In this document: piece after piece, positions 1 through 9,900 of the stretch
Layout of the letters: each line of letters begins with the position of its first letter
How positions within the stretch are numbered: position 1 is the stretch's first letter
DNA from: SPDF01 sp963812085
GTDB taxonomy: Bacteria; Gemmatimonadota; Gemmatimonadetes; Gemmatimonadales; GWC2-71-9
Direction: 5' to 3'
NCBI GenBank assembly: GCA_963812085.1
Contig: CAWETL010000003.1
Span: 496,001-560,000 of the forward strand
DNA length: 64,000 nt
The notes under the pieces: generated by a model
Told to the model about the DNA's origin: nothing
The model's input: only the letters and a program-made list of their open reading frames with translations
The model's database searches: none
Position numbers and translations under genes: made by a program

Positions 1-131
1 GAATCGCTCCGGAGCCGCCTCCGGAACTCCGGTTCATCGGTTTCCACGCCCCGCCGGCTTTCTTGATCGGCTACGGGTTGGATCACGCCGAGGAGTATCG
101 GCATCTCCCCTACATCGTTGACCTGGACTGA
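1..131 (+). CDS. hpt: Hypoxanthine phosphoribosyltransferase, C-terminal end only
   Basis: Only the last 42 codons are in the window (frame starting at base 3, stop TGA at 129-131). They read IAPEPPPELRFIGFHAPPAF and then a tail with LIGYGLDHAEEYRHLPYIVDLD. This tail, in particular F-x-G-Y-G-L-D-x-A-E-x-Y-R-x-L-P-Y-I, is the conserved C-terminus of hypoxanthine/guanine phosphoribosyltransferases, which salvage purine bases using PRPP in the cytoplasm. The gene stops 3 bases before ftsH; hpt-ftsH order is common in bacteria, which supports the call. The catalytic PRPP loop lies upstream and cannot be checked. Confidence 0.85.
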   Translation, partial: IAPEPPPELRFIGFHAPPAFLIGYGLDHAEEYRHLPYIVDLD

Positions 132-134
132 CGA

Positions 135-2114
135 ATGACTGAACGCATACCGCCGCGTCCCGCCGGACCCAACTGGGCTGGCCTGAGCAAGAACCTCGCG
201 CTCTGGCTGCTGGTGGGCTTGCTGGCGCTCACGCTCTACAACACGATGAACCGGCAGAAGGACCCGACCCAGGAGTTCTCCTACTCGGCGTTCCTCAGCC
301 AGCTCCAGGCCGGCAACGTCTCGCAGGTGACGGTCTACGACGCCAAGCGCCTCGAGGGCGACTTCCGTACGCCCGTCCTCCAGGACTCCCGGCCGGCCAA
401 GGGCTTCATCGTGCAGCTGCCCTTCGCGGACAACCAGGAGCTGCTGACCAAGCTCGAGGCCGCGGGCGTGACCATCGAGGCCAAGGAGTCGCGCGGCGGC
501 TTCACGTCGTTCCTCGTGAACTTCGTGCCCACGCTCATCATCATCGCGCTCTGGATCTTCCTCTTCCGCCAGATGCAGTCCGGCGGCAACCGCGCGTTCT
601 CGTTCGGCAAGTCGAAGGCCAAGCTGCTCACCGGCGACACGCCGAAGATCACCTTCGCCGACGTCGCGGGCGCCGACGAGGCCAAGGTGGAACTGCAGGA
701 GATCATCGAGTTCCTGAAGGACCCGCAGCGGTTCACCCGCCTGGGCGGCCGCCTCCCCAAGGGCGCGCTCCTCGTCGGCCCGCCGGGCACCGGCAAGACC
801 CTGCTGGCCAAGGCGGTCGCCGGTGAGGCCGCGCGGCCCTTCTTCTCGATGTCCGGCTCGGATTTCGTGGAGATGTTCGTGGGCGTCGGCGCGAGCCGGG
901 TCCGCGACCTCTTCGAGCAGGGCAAGGCGCACGCGCCGTGCATCATCTTCATCGACGAAATCGACGCCGTGGGACGCCACCGCGGCGCCGGGCTCGGCGG
1001 CGGGCACGACGAGCGGGAGCAGACGCTGAACCAGCTGCTGGTCGAGATGGACGGCTTCGAGTCGAACGACGGCGTCATCCTGATCGCGGCGACCAACCGG
1101 CCCGACGTGCTGGACCCGGCGCTCCTCCGGCCGGGCCGCTTCGACCGGACCATCGTCGTGGACGCCCCGGACGTGCGCGGTCGGGAAGGCATCCTCCGGG
1201 TCCACACCCGGAAGATCCCCCTCGCGGCCGACGTCCGGCTCGACATCCTGGCCAAGGGAACGCCCGGGCTGGCCGGCGCCGACCTGGCCAACCTCGTCAA
1301 CGAGGCCGCCGTGCTCGCCGCGCGAAAGAACAAGTCGCTGGTGGCGATGATCGACTTTGAAGAAGCCAAGGACAAGGTGATGCTCGGCGTGGAGCGTCGG
1401 AGCCTGGTGCTCACCGACGACGAGCGCAAGCTGACGGCGTATCACGAAGCCGGGCATGCCGTGGTCGCCATGAAGACGCCGGGAAGCGATCCGATCCACA
1501 AAGTCACCATCGTGCCGCGCGGGCGGGCCCTGGGCCTGACGGCCTCGCTGCCCGAGACCGACCGGCACAGCTACACCAAGGACTGGCTCATCGGCAACCT
1601 GGCGATGTTCTTCGGCGGCCGCGTGGCCGAGGAACTGGTCTTCGGCCCGGAAAAGGTCACTACCGGGGCGGGGAACGACATCGAGCGCGCCACCGGGCTC
1701 GCCAGGCGGATGGTGACGCAGTTCGGCATGAGCGAGCGGGTGGGCGCCATGGCCATCGGCGACCGCGAGCAGGAGGTCTTCCTCGGGCGCGAGTTCGGCC
1801 ATCGAAGGGAAGTCTCCGAGCGCACCGCGGAAATGGTGGACAACGAGGTCAAGCGATTGCTCGACGAGGCCTACGCGAAGGCCAACGTGATTCTCAAGGA
1901 GCATCGCGAGCTCCTCGAGCGGATCGCGGCCGCCCTGCTCGAACGGGAGACCGTCGACCGCGACGACCTCGACCTGCTGGCGAAGAACCAGGCGCTCCCG
2001 CCGCGCGAGGCGCCACCGGCACCGATCGCCGCGGCGCCCGCCGCTCCGAAGGCGACGGCTGCGGGACCAGTGCCGTCGCTCGGCACGCCCCCGGCGGAGC
2101 CCGCCGGCGCGTGA
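135..2114 (+). CDS. ftsH: ATP-dependent zinc metalloprotease FtsH
   Basis: This is a membrane-anchored AAA+ protease that degrades misfolded membrane proteins and selected soluble regulators. The 659 residues show a transmembrane helix near 19-36, a periplasmic FtsH_ext region, a second helix near 125-145, then the AAA+ domain with Walker A GPPGTGKT at 215-222 and Walker B IIFIDEID around 270-277. The M41 peptidase domain carries HEAGH at 437-441 and the third zinc ligand Asp515 in the GNDIERAT segment. Length is normal for the family, and the last 35 or so residues are an Ala/Pro-rich tail. The ATG lies 3 bases after hpt. The stop overlaps the folP GTG by 4 bases (GTGA), indicating translational coupling. 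Confidence 0.97.
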   Translation: MTERIPPRPAGPNWAGLSKNLALWLLVGLLALTLYNTMNRQKDPTQEFSYSAFLSQLQAGNVSQVTVYDAKRLEGDFRTPVLQDSRPAKGFIVQLPFADNQELLTKLEAAGVTIEAKESRGGFTSFLVNFVPTLIIIALWIFLFRQMQSGGNRAFSFGKSKAKLLTGDTPKITFADVAGADEAKVELQEIIEFLKDPQRFTRLGGRLPKGALLVGPPGTGKTLLAKAVAGEAARPFFSMSGSDFVEMFVGVGASRVRDLFEQGKAHAPCIIFIDEIDAVGRHRGAGLGGGHDEREQTLNQLLVEMDGFESNDGVILIAATNRPDVLDPALLRPGRFDRTIVVDAPDVRGREGILRVHTRKIPLAADVRLDILAKGTPGLAGADLANLVNEAAVLAARKNKSLVAMIDFEEAKDKVMLGVERRSLVLTDDERKLTAYHEAGHAVVAMKTPGSDPIHKVTIVPRGRALGLTASLPETDRHSYTKDWLIGNLAMFFGGRVAEELVFGPEKVTTGAGNDIERATGLARRMVTQFGMSERVGAMAIGDREQEVFLGREFGHRREVSERTAEMVDNEVKRLLDEAYAKANVILKEHRELLERIAAALLERETVDRDDLDLLAKNQALPPREAPPAPIAAAPAAPKATAAGPVPSLGTPPAEPAGA

Positions 2115-3289
2115 AGGTCACTCCGCTCGCCCTGACCTCCCCGGCCGTCGTGCAGGGGGCGCTCAGGGCGGGGGGCTTCGAAGAAGTGAAAGCCGACGCG
2201 GCCGCCCAGGGGACTGAGGCGGCCGCGTTGCTGTTGTCGGGGCTCACAGCCGAGGTGCAGGAGGCCCTGGTGGCCTATGCGGGGGGCAAGCTCGGCCTCG
2301 ATGTCCTCACCACGGAGGGCGGTGCGCTGATCAGCGGCAGCCGGGCACGGCTGCAGGCGCTGGCGCGCCCGTGGGTCGGCCCGCCCGAGCTCGCCGAACT
2401 GGCTTTCGCCGTGGGCATGGCGCTGCCGACCGAACTTCCCGCCATCTGGATGACGGCTCGCGGGAGCCTGGATCTCGATCGGCCCGTGATGGTCGGCATC
2501 CTCAACGTGACACCCGACAGCTTCAGCGACGGCGGCCGACTCACGACGCTCGAGGCGGCGCTCGCGCGGGCCGAATGGCTCCTTGCCGAGGGCGCCGCCG
2601 TGCTCGACGTGGGCGGCGAGTCGACCCGCCCGGGACGCCCGGCGGCGGTACCCGCCGACGAGGAGATTGCGCGGGTGGTGCCCGTCGTGTCGGCCATCGT
2701 CCGGCGCTGGCCGGCGGCGGTGGTGTCGGTGGACACCTTCAAGGCGGCCACGGCCCGCGCGGCGCTCGACGCGGGAGCGGCGGTGATCAACGACGTCTCG
2801 GGATTCCGGCTGGATTCCGAAATGCCGTCGGTGGTGGCGTCGTCCGGCGCCGGCGTGGTCCTGATGCATTCCCGTGGCGGGCAATCCGACATGGCGACCA
2901 CGGATCACGCGGACTACGGCGGCGACCTGGTCGGGACGGTGATCGCCGAGTTGCGCGAGGCGGTCGGGCGCGCGGAGAGCGCGGGCATCGCCGCCGATCG
3001 GATCGTCCTCGACCCGGGGTTCGGCTTTTCGAAGACCGCCGAGCAGAATATCTTGCTCGCCGACCAGCTGGGGGCCCTGCGCGCGCTGGGTCGCCCGCTC
3101 CTGGTGGGACCTTCGCGCAAGCGGTTCCTCGGGACCATCACCGGCCGGCACGTCGCCGACCGCGATCGCGCCACCGCGGCCCTCTGCGCCCTGGCGTACG
3201 CCCGCGGGGCGCGCCTCTTCCGGATCCACGACCCTGCCGCCGTGCGCGATGCCCTCGCGGTGGCCCACGCCCTGGGAGCGCACCCCTGA
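2111..3289 (+). CDS. folP: Dihydropteroate synthase with N-terminal extension
   Basis: It condenses p-aminobenzoate with hydroxymethyl-dihydropterin pyrophosphate in folate synthesis. The catalytic TIM barrel starts near residue 125 with MVGILNVTPDSFSDGG, continues with VLDVGGESTRPG, and ends with GPSRKRFLG, the segment carrying the pterin/phosphate-binding Lys and Arg. At 392 residues the protein is about 110-120 longer than a minimal DHPS. The extra part is an N-terminal alpha/beta segment with no motif I recognise. The GTG start overlaps the ftsH stop (GTGA). The 3' end overlaps the next gene by 4 bases. Confidence 0.95.
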   Translation: MKVTPLALTSPAVVQGALRAGGFEEVKADAAAQGTEAAALLLSGLTAEVQEALVAYAGGKLGLDVLTTEGGALISGSRARLQALARPWVGPPELAELAFAVGMALPTELPAIWMTARGSLDLDRPVMVGILNVTPDSFSDGGRLTTLEAALARAEWLLAEGAAVLDVGGESTRPGRPAAVPADEEIARVVPVVSAIVRRWPAAVVSVDTFKAATARAALDAGAAVINDVSGFRLDSEMPSVVASSGAGVVLMHSRGGQSDMATTDHADYGGDLVGTVIAELREAVGRAESAGIAADRIVLDPGFGFSKTAEQNILLADQLGALRALGRPLLVGPSRKRFLGTITGRHVADRDRATAALCALAYARGARLFRIHDPAAVRDALAVAHALGAHP

Positions 3290-5661
3290 CCTCCGCCGAC
3301 ACGCCCCGCCCGCCGTACTTCGCCGCGTTCTGGGTCTTCGCGGCCGTCCTGGCCGGATACGTCTTCACCCTCGCGCCGAGCGTCACCTTCTGGGATGCGG
3401 GTGAACTGATCGCGTCGATGCACAACCTGGGCATCCCGCACCCGCCCGGCACACCGCTTTTCGTCCTTCTCGGGCACGTCTGGGCCACGCTGGTGCCGCT
3501 CGGCGAATATGCGTGGCGCACCAACCTGATGAGCGCGATCTTCAGCGCGCTCGCCGCCGGTTGCTTCTTCCTCGTGGCGCACGAGGCGCTCTGGCTCGGC
3601 ACCGCAGAACTCGCCGCTGGTCCGCGCCGGCTGGTGTGCGTCGGGGGCGGGGCGGCCGCCGGGCTCTTCTCGGCCTTCACCTTCACGCAGTGGCAAAACT
3701 CGAACGAGACCGAGGTCTACAGCGTCGCGACCTTCACCATCGCGCTGATCTGCTGGCTCGCCCTCCGCTGGCGTGCCGCCCGCGGGACCGAGCGCGGACT
3801 GCGCCTCCTCCTGCTGATCATCTACCTCGGCGGGATTTCGATGGGCAATCACCTTCTTGCCCTGCTGGTCGGTCCGGCGGTGGTGATGTTCCTCGGCGCC
3901 ACGCTGCTCGGCGCGCCCGCGGCCACGCCCGAGGCCCGCCGGCAGGAATGGGCGCTGGTTGCGGTGATCGCGGGCCTCTGGGCGCTGCTGATCGGCACCG
4001 GGCTCGGCAGCACCTCGCTCATCGTGCTCGGCGGGCTCTGTTTCCTGGCGGCCGCCGCGTTCGCGGCGATGGCGGGCCTCCTGCCGTTCGCGCTCCTGTC
4101 CCTGGGGCTCGCGGCGGTGGGCGTGACGACCTACCTCTTCCTGTACATCCGCGCCGGGCAGTCCCCGGTGCCCAACGAGGCCGATCCCTCCACCTGGCAC
4201 AGCTTGCTCGAGGTGATCCGGCGCGCGCAGTACCCGGTCCGGACGCCGCTAGACGACCCGACGGTTTATCACGGGCCGGACAATCCCGGCCGCAGCCTGC
4301 CGATCATCCTGCTGCAGCTGGAGAACTACGTCCAGTACTTCAACTGGCAGTGGGCGCACAGCCTGGCGGGGCGCGGGTTTGGCGCCTTCGACGGGCAGCT
4401 GCTCGGCTCCATTCTCCTGACGGCGCTGGGCCTCCGAGGCCTCTTCGCCCACCGCGAGGCGGACCGGCCAGGGTGGTGGCTGCTCTTCACGCTCTTCTCG
4501 GTGACCGGCCTCGGCCTCGTGGCCTACATGAACTTCAAGCCCGGCGCGTCGCTCGGATACACGCTGTTTCCGGACGCCGGGCAGCATGAGGTCCGGGAGC
4601 GCGACTACTTCTTCGTCGTGAGCTTCCTCGTCTGGGGCATCTGGGCGGGGATCGGCCTCGCCACGCTGGTGCGCGAGGGGCTCCGGCGGTTTCCCTCCGG
4701 GGCGCTGGCGTCCGCGGTGCCGCTCCTCTTCCTGCTCGCGCTGGTGCCGGCGGTGGGGAACTTCCGGGTCGCCAGCCGCCGCCACGGCCCCGACGCGCGG
4801 CTGGCGGGGGATTTCGCCTACGACCTGCTGAACTCGATGCCGCCGTATGGCGTGCTCTTTACCTACGGGGACAACGACACCTTCCCGCTCTGGTGGGCGC
4901 AGGAGGTCGCGGGGGTTCGCCAGGACGTCACGATCGTCTGCCTGGCCCTGTCGAATACCGAGTGGTTCGCCCGCCAGCTGCGCGACACGCCGGTGCCGGC
5001 GTTCGTCGAGGCGACGGCGCCTGCCATCTGGAAGGGCCAGAGCGCCACGCGGCCGGACTGGCCGACACTGAAGATGACCGACGAGGAAATCGCCGCCGCC
5101 TATCCCCGCCGGCTGGAAGAGGCCGTCACGGTGAACTACGGTCCGATCCGGCAGACCTATGCGGCGGGGACGGTGTTCTACACCAGCGATTTCGTCACGG
5201 CCCGCGTCATCCAGCAGAACCTCGGCCGGCGGCCGATCGCCTGGTCCATCACCACGGGGCGGAATTTCCTGTCGCTCGATCCCTACCTGGTCCAGCAGGG
5301 ACTCGTGATGGTTCTCCACCCGGCCCTCCCGGATTCCACGCTCCCGACGATGGACAATCACCGGCTGGCCGGGGCGCTGCTGGACGTGAATGTCACCGAG
5401 CGGCTGGTCTGGGAGACCTTTCGGTACGCAGGCCTGCAGCGCGGGCCGACGCCCGACATGGACGTGACCAGCCGCTCGTTCGCTTCGACGCTGAGCCTGC
5501 CGCCGGCGCAGCTGGCCTACGCCTACCAGGCCAGGGGCGACGAGCAGATGATGGTCCGCAACCTCGAGCTGGCGGCGGCGCTCGCCCCCAATCCCGCCAT
5601 CGCGGCGGCGCTGGCGCAGATCCGGACGCAGCCCCTCCCCCAGAAGCCGGATTCCAGGTAG
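3286..5661 (+). CDS. DUF2723 multi-pass membrane protein (GT-C glycosyltransferase-like)
   Basis: About 791 residues with a hydrophobic N-terminal half of many membrane spans. The conserved opening is TLAPSVTFWDAGELIA followed by GIPHPPGTPLF, diagnostic of DUF2723. This family is related to protein O-mannosyltransferase-type GT-C enzymes, in which an acidic residue in the first loop (here the WDAGE Asp/Glu) is functionally important. A later YGDNDTFPLWWAQ segment is also typical of the family. The start is unusual. No ATG, GTG or TTG lies between the preceding gene body and the conserved N-terminus, but a CTG at 3286 forms a CTGA overlap with the folP stop and has GGGAG at 3274-3278, 7 bases upstream. 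The substrate is unknown; acting on exported proteins or envelope glycans is an inference. Confidence 0.85.
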   Translation: MTSADTPRPPYFAAFWVFAAVLAGYVFTLAPSVTFWDAGELIASMHNLGIPHPPGTPLFVLLGHVWATLVPLGEYAWRTNLMSAIFSALAAGCFFLVAHEALWLGTAELAAGPRRLVCVGGGAAAGLFSAFTFTQWQNSNETEVYSVATFTIALICWLALRWRAARGTERGLRLLLLIIYLGGISMGNHLLALLVGPAVVMFLGATLLGAPAATPEARRQEWALVAVIAGLWALLIGTGLGSTSLIVLGGLCFLAAAAFAAMAGLLPFALLSLGLAAVGVTTYLFLYIRAGQSPVPNEADPSTWHSLLEVIRRAQYPVRTPLDDPTVYHGPDNPGRSLPIILLQLENYVQYFNWQWAHSLAGRGFGAFDGQLLGSILLTALGLRGLFAHREADRPGWWLLFTLFSVTGLGLVAYMNFKPGASLGYTLFPDAGQHEVRERDYFFVVSFLVWGIWAGIGLATLVREGLRRFPSGALASAVPLLFLLALVPAVGNFRVASRRHGPDARLAGDFAYDLLNSMPPYGVLFTYGDNDTFPLWWAQEVAGVRQDVTIVCLALSNTEWFARQLRDTPVPAFVEATAPAIWKGQSATRPDWPTLKMTDEEIAAAYPRRLEEAVTVNYGPIRQTYAAGTVFYTSDFVTARVIQQNLGRRPIAWSITTGRNFLSLDPYLVQQGLVMVLHPALPDSTLPTMDNHRLAGALLDVNVTERLVWETFRYAGLQRGPTPDMDVTSRSFASTLSLPPAQLAYAYQARGDEQMMVRNLELAAALAPNPAIAAALAQIRTQPLPQKPDSR

Positions 5662-5707
5662 CCTGCTCCCTGTAATTCCGGGTCAAGTGCTGGTATTTTT
5701 CCGAGTT

Positions 5708-6394
5708 ATGACATTCCCGGACCTGCCCGCGCGGCTGGCATCGGCGCGGGGCACGATCGCGGAGGCGCAGGCCCGCTCGGGGTGGCGGCATCCGGTCACG
5801 ATCGTGGCGGTCACCAAGACGTTCGGCCCCGAGGCGGTGCTCGCCGCCATCGGGGTCGGGCTCGGCGCGGTCGGGGAGAACCGGGTGCAGGAGGCGCTGG
5901 CGAAGCAGGAGGCGCTCCAGGATGTCGTCGTCGATTGGCACCTGATCGGCACGCTCCAGAAGAACAAGGCCCGCCTGGCGGCCGGCCGCTTTGCCCTGAT
6001 TCACTCGGTGGACCGGCTGGATCTGGCCGTCGAGCTGGATCGGCGAATGCCGGAGGGCCGGCGGCAGGCCGTGCTGGTGCAGGTGAACTGCTCGGGCGAG
6101 CCGCAGAAGGGCGGCGTCGAACCGGCCGAGCTGCCGGTGCTGCTGGATGCCCTCGGGCCGCTGGCGCGGCTCGAGGTGCGAGGCCTGATGACGATGGCCG
6201 AGCTCTCGCCCGATCCGGACACGGCGCGCGCGGCGTTCTCGGCGCTCCGCCGGCTGCGGGACGAGGCGGCGGGACGGGGGCACCATCTCCCCGAGTTGTC
6301 GATGGGCATGTCGGGCGACTTCGCGGTCGCGGTTGAAGAGGGTGCCACGATGGTCCGGTTGGGCACGATCCTGTTCGGGGGGCGAGGCGCATGA
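5708..6394 (+). CDS. yggS: YggS family pyridoxal phosphate homeostasis protein
   Basis: A single-domain, fold-type III PLP-binding protein of 228 residues (PLPBP/YggS/ProSC family). It has no known catalytic activity and buffers vitamin B6 and amino-acid pools in the cytoplasm. The PLP lysine is in VAVTKTFG near the N-terminus. Other family signatures are GENRVQE, WHLIGTLQKNKAR, GLMTMA and LSMGMSGDF. The ATG at 5708 was chosen over an upstream GTG because it gives the standard N-terminus. A 46-base AT-richer gap separates it from the upstream gene. The stop overlaps the DivIVA-like gene by 4 bases (ATGA), a pairing often seen in cell-division neighbourhoods. Confidence 0.95.
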   Translation: MTFPDLPARLASARGTIAEAQARSGWRHPVTIVAVTKTFGPEAVLAAIGVGLGAVGENRVQEALAKQEALQDVVVDWHLIGTLQKNKARLAAGRFALIHSVDRLDLAVELDRRMPEGRRQAVLVQVNCSGEPQKGGVEPAELPVLLDALGPLARLEVRGLMTMAELSPDPDTARAAFSALRRLRDEAAGRGHHLPELSMGMSGDFAVAVEEGATMVRLGTILFGGRGA

Positions 6395-6909
6395 CCACAG
6401 ACGACAGCTTCCAGCTCACGCCGCACGACATCCGGGCGCAGGAGTTCCCGCGCGCCTTCCGGGGCTACGAGCCCGCGCTGGTGGAATCGTTCAAGCAGAG
6501 GATCTCGGAGGAATTCGAGCGCGTCCTGCGCGAACGGGCGCAGCTGGAGGAGCGCATGCGCGGCTTCCAGGAGCAGCTCCGCGCCTTCCGTGACCGCGAG
6601 CGGGCGATGAACGAGGCGCTGCTCGCCGCGCAACAGCTCAGGGTGGACGCCGAACACCAGGCCAAGCGGGACGCCGAACTGATCATCCGGGAGGCGAAGA
6701 CGGAGGCGCTGCGGCAGCTGAACGAGGCGCAGGGCGACGAGCGGCTGCTCCGCGAGCGCACCGACGCCGGCAAGCGCCAGTTCGCGGCGTTTCTCGCCAA
6801 CTTCCGCGCGCTCCTCGAGCGCCAGCTCGGCGAGGTGGACGGACTGCAGGCCTACGCCCAGGTGGCCGCGCAGGCGCAGACCGAGCTTGTCCTGAAGAAG
6901 CAGGCGTGA
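6391..6909 (+). CDS. divIVA: DivIVA domain-containing protein
   Basis: 172 residues that open with LTPHDIRAQEFPRAFRGYEP, which matches the DivIVA N-terminal motif (L-T-P-x-D-I-x-x-x-E-F-x-x-x-x-R-G-Y). The rest is almost entirely charged coiled coil rich in Glu, Arg, Ala and Gln. DivIVA proteins bind negatively curved membrane and recruit division or polarity factors; in Gram-negatives the exact job varies. It starts inside the yggS stop (ATGA), so the two are co-translated. It lies directly before ileS with a 26-base gap, the yggS-divIVA-ileS-lspA-rluD order familiar from Gram-positive genomes. Confidence 0.88.
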   Translation: MTTDDSFQLTPHDIRAQEFPRAFRGYEPALVESFKQRISEEFERVLRERAQLEERMRGFQEQLRAFRDRERAMNEALLAAQQLRVDAEHQAKRDAELIIREAKTEALRQLNEAQGDERLLRERTDAGKRQFAAFLANFRALLERQLGEVDGLQAYAQVAAQAQTELVLKKQA

Positions 6910-6935
6910 TGCGCGCGGCGGCTCGGCGCTCCTAG

Positions 6936-9900
6936 ATGGGATTCACCCCGTTTCCCGAATCCGGGCCGGACCAGCTCGAGCGCGACCTGCTCGAGCGCTG
7001 GAAGGCCGAGGATCTCTTCCGCCGCGTCCAGGCGGAGGGGAAGGGCGGCCGGCCGTTCGTGTTCTTCGAAGGCCCGCCGACCGCCAACGGGCGTCCTGGC
7101 ATCCATCACGTCTTCTCCCGCACCATCAAGGACCTGGTCTGCCGGTTCCGCGTCATGCAGGGGCGGTCGGTCACGCGCATCGCCGGCTGGGACACCCACG
7201 GCCTGCCGGTCGAGATCGAGGTCGAGAAACAGCTTGGACTCAAGGGCAAGAAGGAAGTGGAGGCGTACGGCGTCGAGCGATTCAACGCCCTCTGCCGCAC
7301 CAGCGTCTTCACCTACAAGTCGGACTGGGAGGCGCTTTCCGACCGGATCGGTTACTGGCTCGACTACGCCCACCCGTACATCACCTTCAGCAACGAGTAC
7401 GTCGAGTCGGTGTGGTGGATCCTCCGCCGGCTGCACGACCGTGGGCTGCTGGTCCGCGGACACCGGGTGCTGCCATACTGTCCTCGGTGCGGCACGGTGC
7501 TGTCCAGCCACGAGCTGGCGCAGGGCTACGAGGAGGTTCGCGACCGCGCCATCTACGTGACCTTTCCCCTCGCGGACGGGTCGGGCAGGGAGCTGGTCAT
7601 CTGGACCACGACGCCGTGGACCCTCCCGGCCAACGTGGCGGCGGCGGTGCATGCGGAGCAGGAGTACGGGGAGTACGTCGATCCGCGGCAGCCCGGTCGG
7701 CGGCTGGTACTCGCCACGGGCCGGGCCGCGAAAGTGCTTGGGCGGATCTGGGGCGACGACGCCGTCCCCGCGCCGGTGCGGGTCGTGCTGGGACAGGAAC
7801 TGGTGGGGCTGCATTACCGCCGGCCGATGGACATCGTCCCGATGCCCGACGATGCGGCGCACAGCGTCGTGGTGGCGGGCGACTTCGTCACCGCCGAGGA
7901 CGGCTCCGGCATCGTGCACATGGCGCCGGCCTTCGGGGCCGACGACCACGCCACCGGGAAGGCGCACGGCCTCGCGTTGCTGCGCCCGGTGGCGGCCGAC
8001 GGCACCTTTGCAGGCACCACCTGGCCCGAGCTCGAAGGCAAGCTCGTCACCGCCGATGACACCAACGAGCTGATCATCCGCCGCCTCAAGGCGGACGGCC
8101 GGCATCTCCTGACCGAGCAGTACATCCACAGCTATCCGCACTGCTGGCGCTGCCGCAGCAAGCTCATCTACTACGCGCGCGATTCCTGGTTCGTCCGCAC
8201 CTCCTCGCTCCGCGACCGTATGCTCGAGCTGAACGGCGGCGTCGAGTGGCACCCGCCGGAAGTGGGCTCCGGGCGGTTCGGGGAGTGGCTGGCCAACAAC
8301 GTGGACTGGGCGCTCTCGCGCGACCGCTACTGGGGCACGCCGCTCCCGGTCTGGAGCTGCGACCGCGACCCGGCGCACGTCGCCGTCATCGGCAGCTACG
8401 CCGAGCTGGCCGAGCGCTGGGGCGCGCCGCTCCCCGCGGGGTTCGACCCCCACAAGCCGTTCATCGACGAGTACGGCTGGGCCTGCGAGTGCGGCGGCCG
8501 GATGACCCGGGCGGCCGAGGTGATCGACACCTGGTTCGACTCGGGGTCGATGCCGTACGCGCAGTGGCACTACCCGTTCGAGCACGAGGCCGAGTTCGCG
8601 GCGCACTTTCCGGCCGACTTCATCTGCGAGGGGGTGGACCAGACCCGGGGGTGGTTCTACTCGCTGCTGGCCATTTCCACCGCGGCCTTCGACGCGCCGG
8701 CCTATCGCCACGTGATCGTGAACGAGCTGGTCCTCGACGCCGAGGGCCAGAAGATGTCGAAGAGCCGCGGCAACGTGGTCAACCCGACCGAGCTGCTCGC
8801 CGAGTACGGGGCGGACGTGGTGCGACTCTACCTCCTGGTGTCCAGCCAGGTCTGGCTGCCGAAGCGGTTCGACGCCCGCACCATCCCCGAAGTGGCCGGC
8901 GGTTTCGTCAACACGTTGCGGAACACCTATCGGTTCTTCGCGCAGTACGCTGGGGAGTGGCAGCCGGGTGATCCGGCCGCGGCGCCGTCCCCCGTGCTGG
9001 CCGACCGCTGGATCCTGAGCCGGCTCGCGGGCGCCGTGGACGCCGTCAACGCCGCGTGGGAAGGGTATGACGTCACCGCGGGCACGCGGGCCGTGATGAA
9101 CTTCGTCGTGGACGATCTCTCGAACTGGTACGTCCGCCTCAACCGCCCACGGTTCTGGGCGCCCGATCGCGAAGCCGATCCTGCTGCGCTGGCCACCCTG
9201 CACACCTGCCTGGTGACGGTATCACGGCTGCTGGCGCCCGCCGCGCCGTTCGTCTCCGACTGGATCCACCGGGCGCTCGAAAAGACTTCCGTGCACCTGG
9301 CCGCGTTCCCGGCTCCCGGCGGCACCCGCGACCCGGCGCTCGAGACGGCCATGGACGCGGTGCGGCGGCTTGCCTCCCTGGCCCGCGCGGCGCGGGAGGC
9401 GGTCGGGCTCGGAGTCCGCCAGCCGCTCGGCCGGATGCTGGTGGCCGTGCCGACGGGGGTCCAGGGCCCGGTCTTCGAATCGCTGCTCGACCTGCTCAGC
9501 CGAGAAGTCAACGTGAAATCGGTCGAGGTCGTCCTGTCCGACGCCGACCTCGTGACCCTCCGCGCCAAGCCCAATTTCCGGGAGCTGGGCAAGCGGTACG
9601 GCAAGGAAACGCCCGCGGCGGCGGCCGCTGCCGCCCACCTCTCCCCGGCCCAGCTCCGGGAGCTGGAGGCGGGGGGGACGGCCACGGTCGAGGTAAACGG
9701 GACGCGATTTGAGTATCTTTCCGCGGATGTGGTGGTGAGCCGGGAGGTCGCCAGCGACCTGGCCGTCCAGAGTGACGGACCATTCGTGGCGGCGCTCGAT
9801 GCGGCGCTGACGCCGGCGCTTCGGCAGGAAGGCTTGGCGCGCGAGGTCGTCAACCGGATCCAGCGCCTCCGCAAGGAGGCCGGCTACGACATCACCACCC

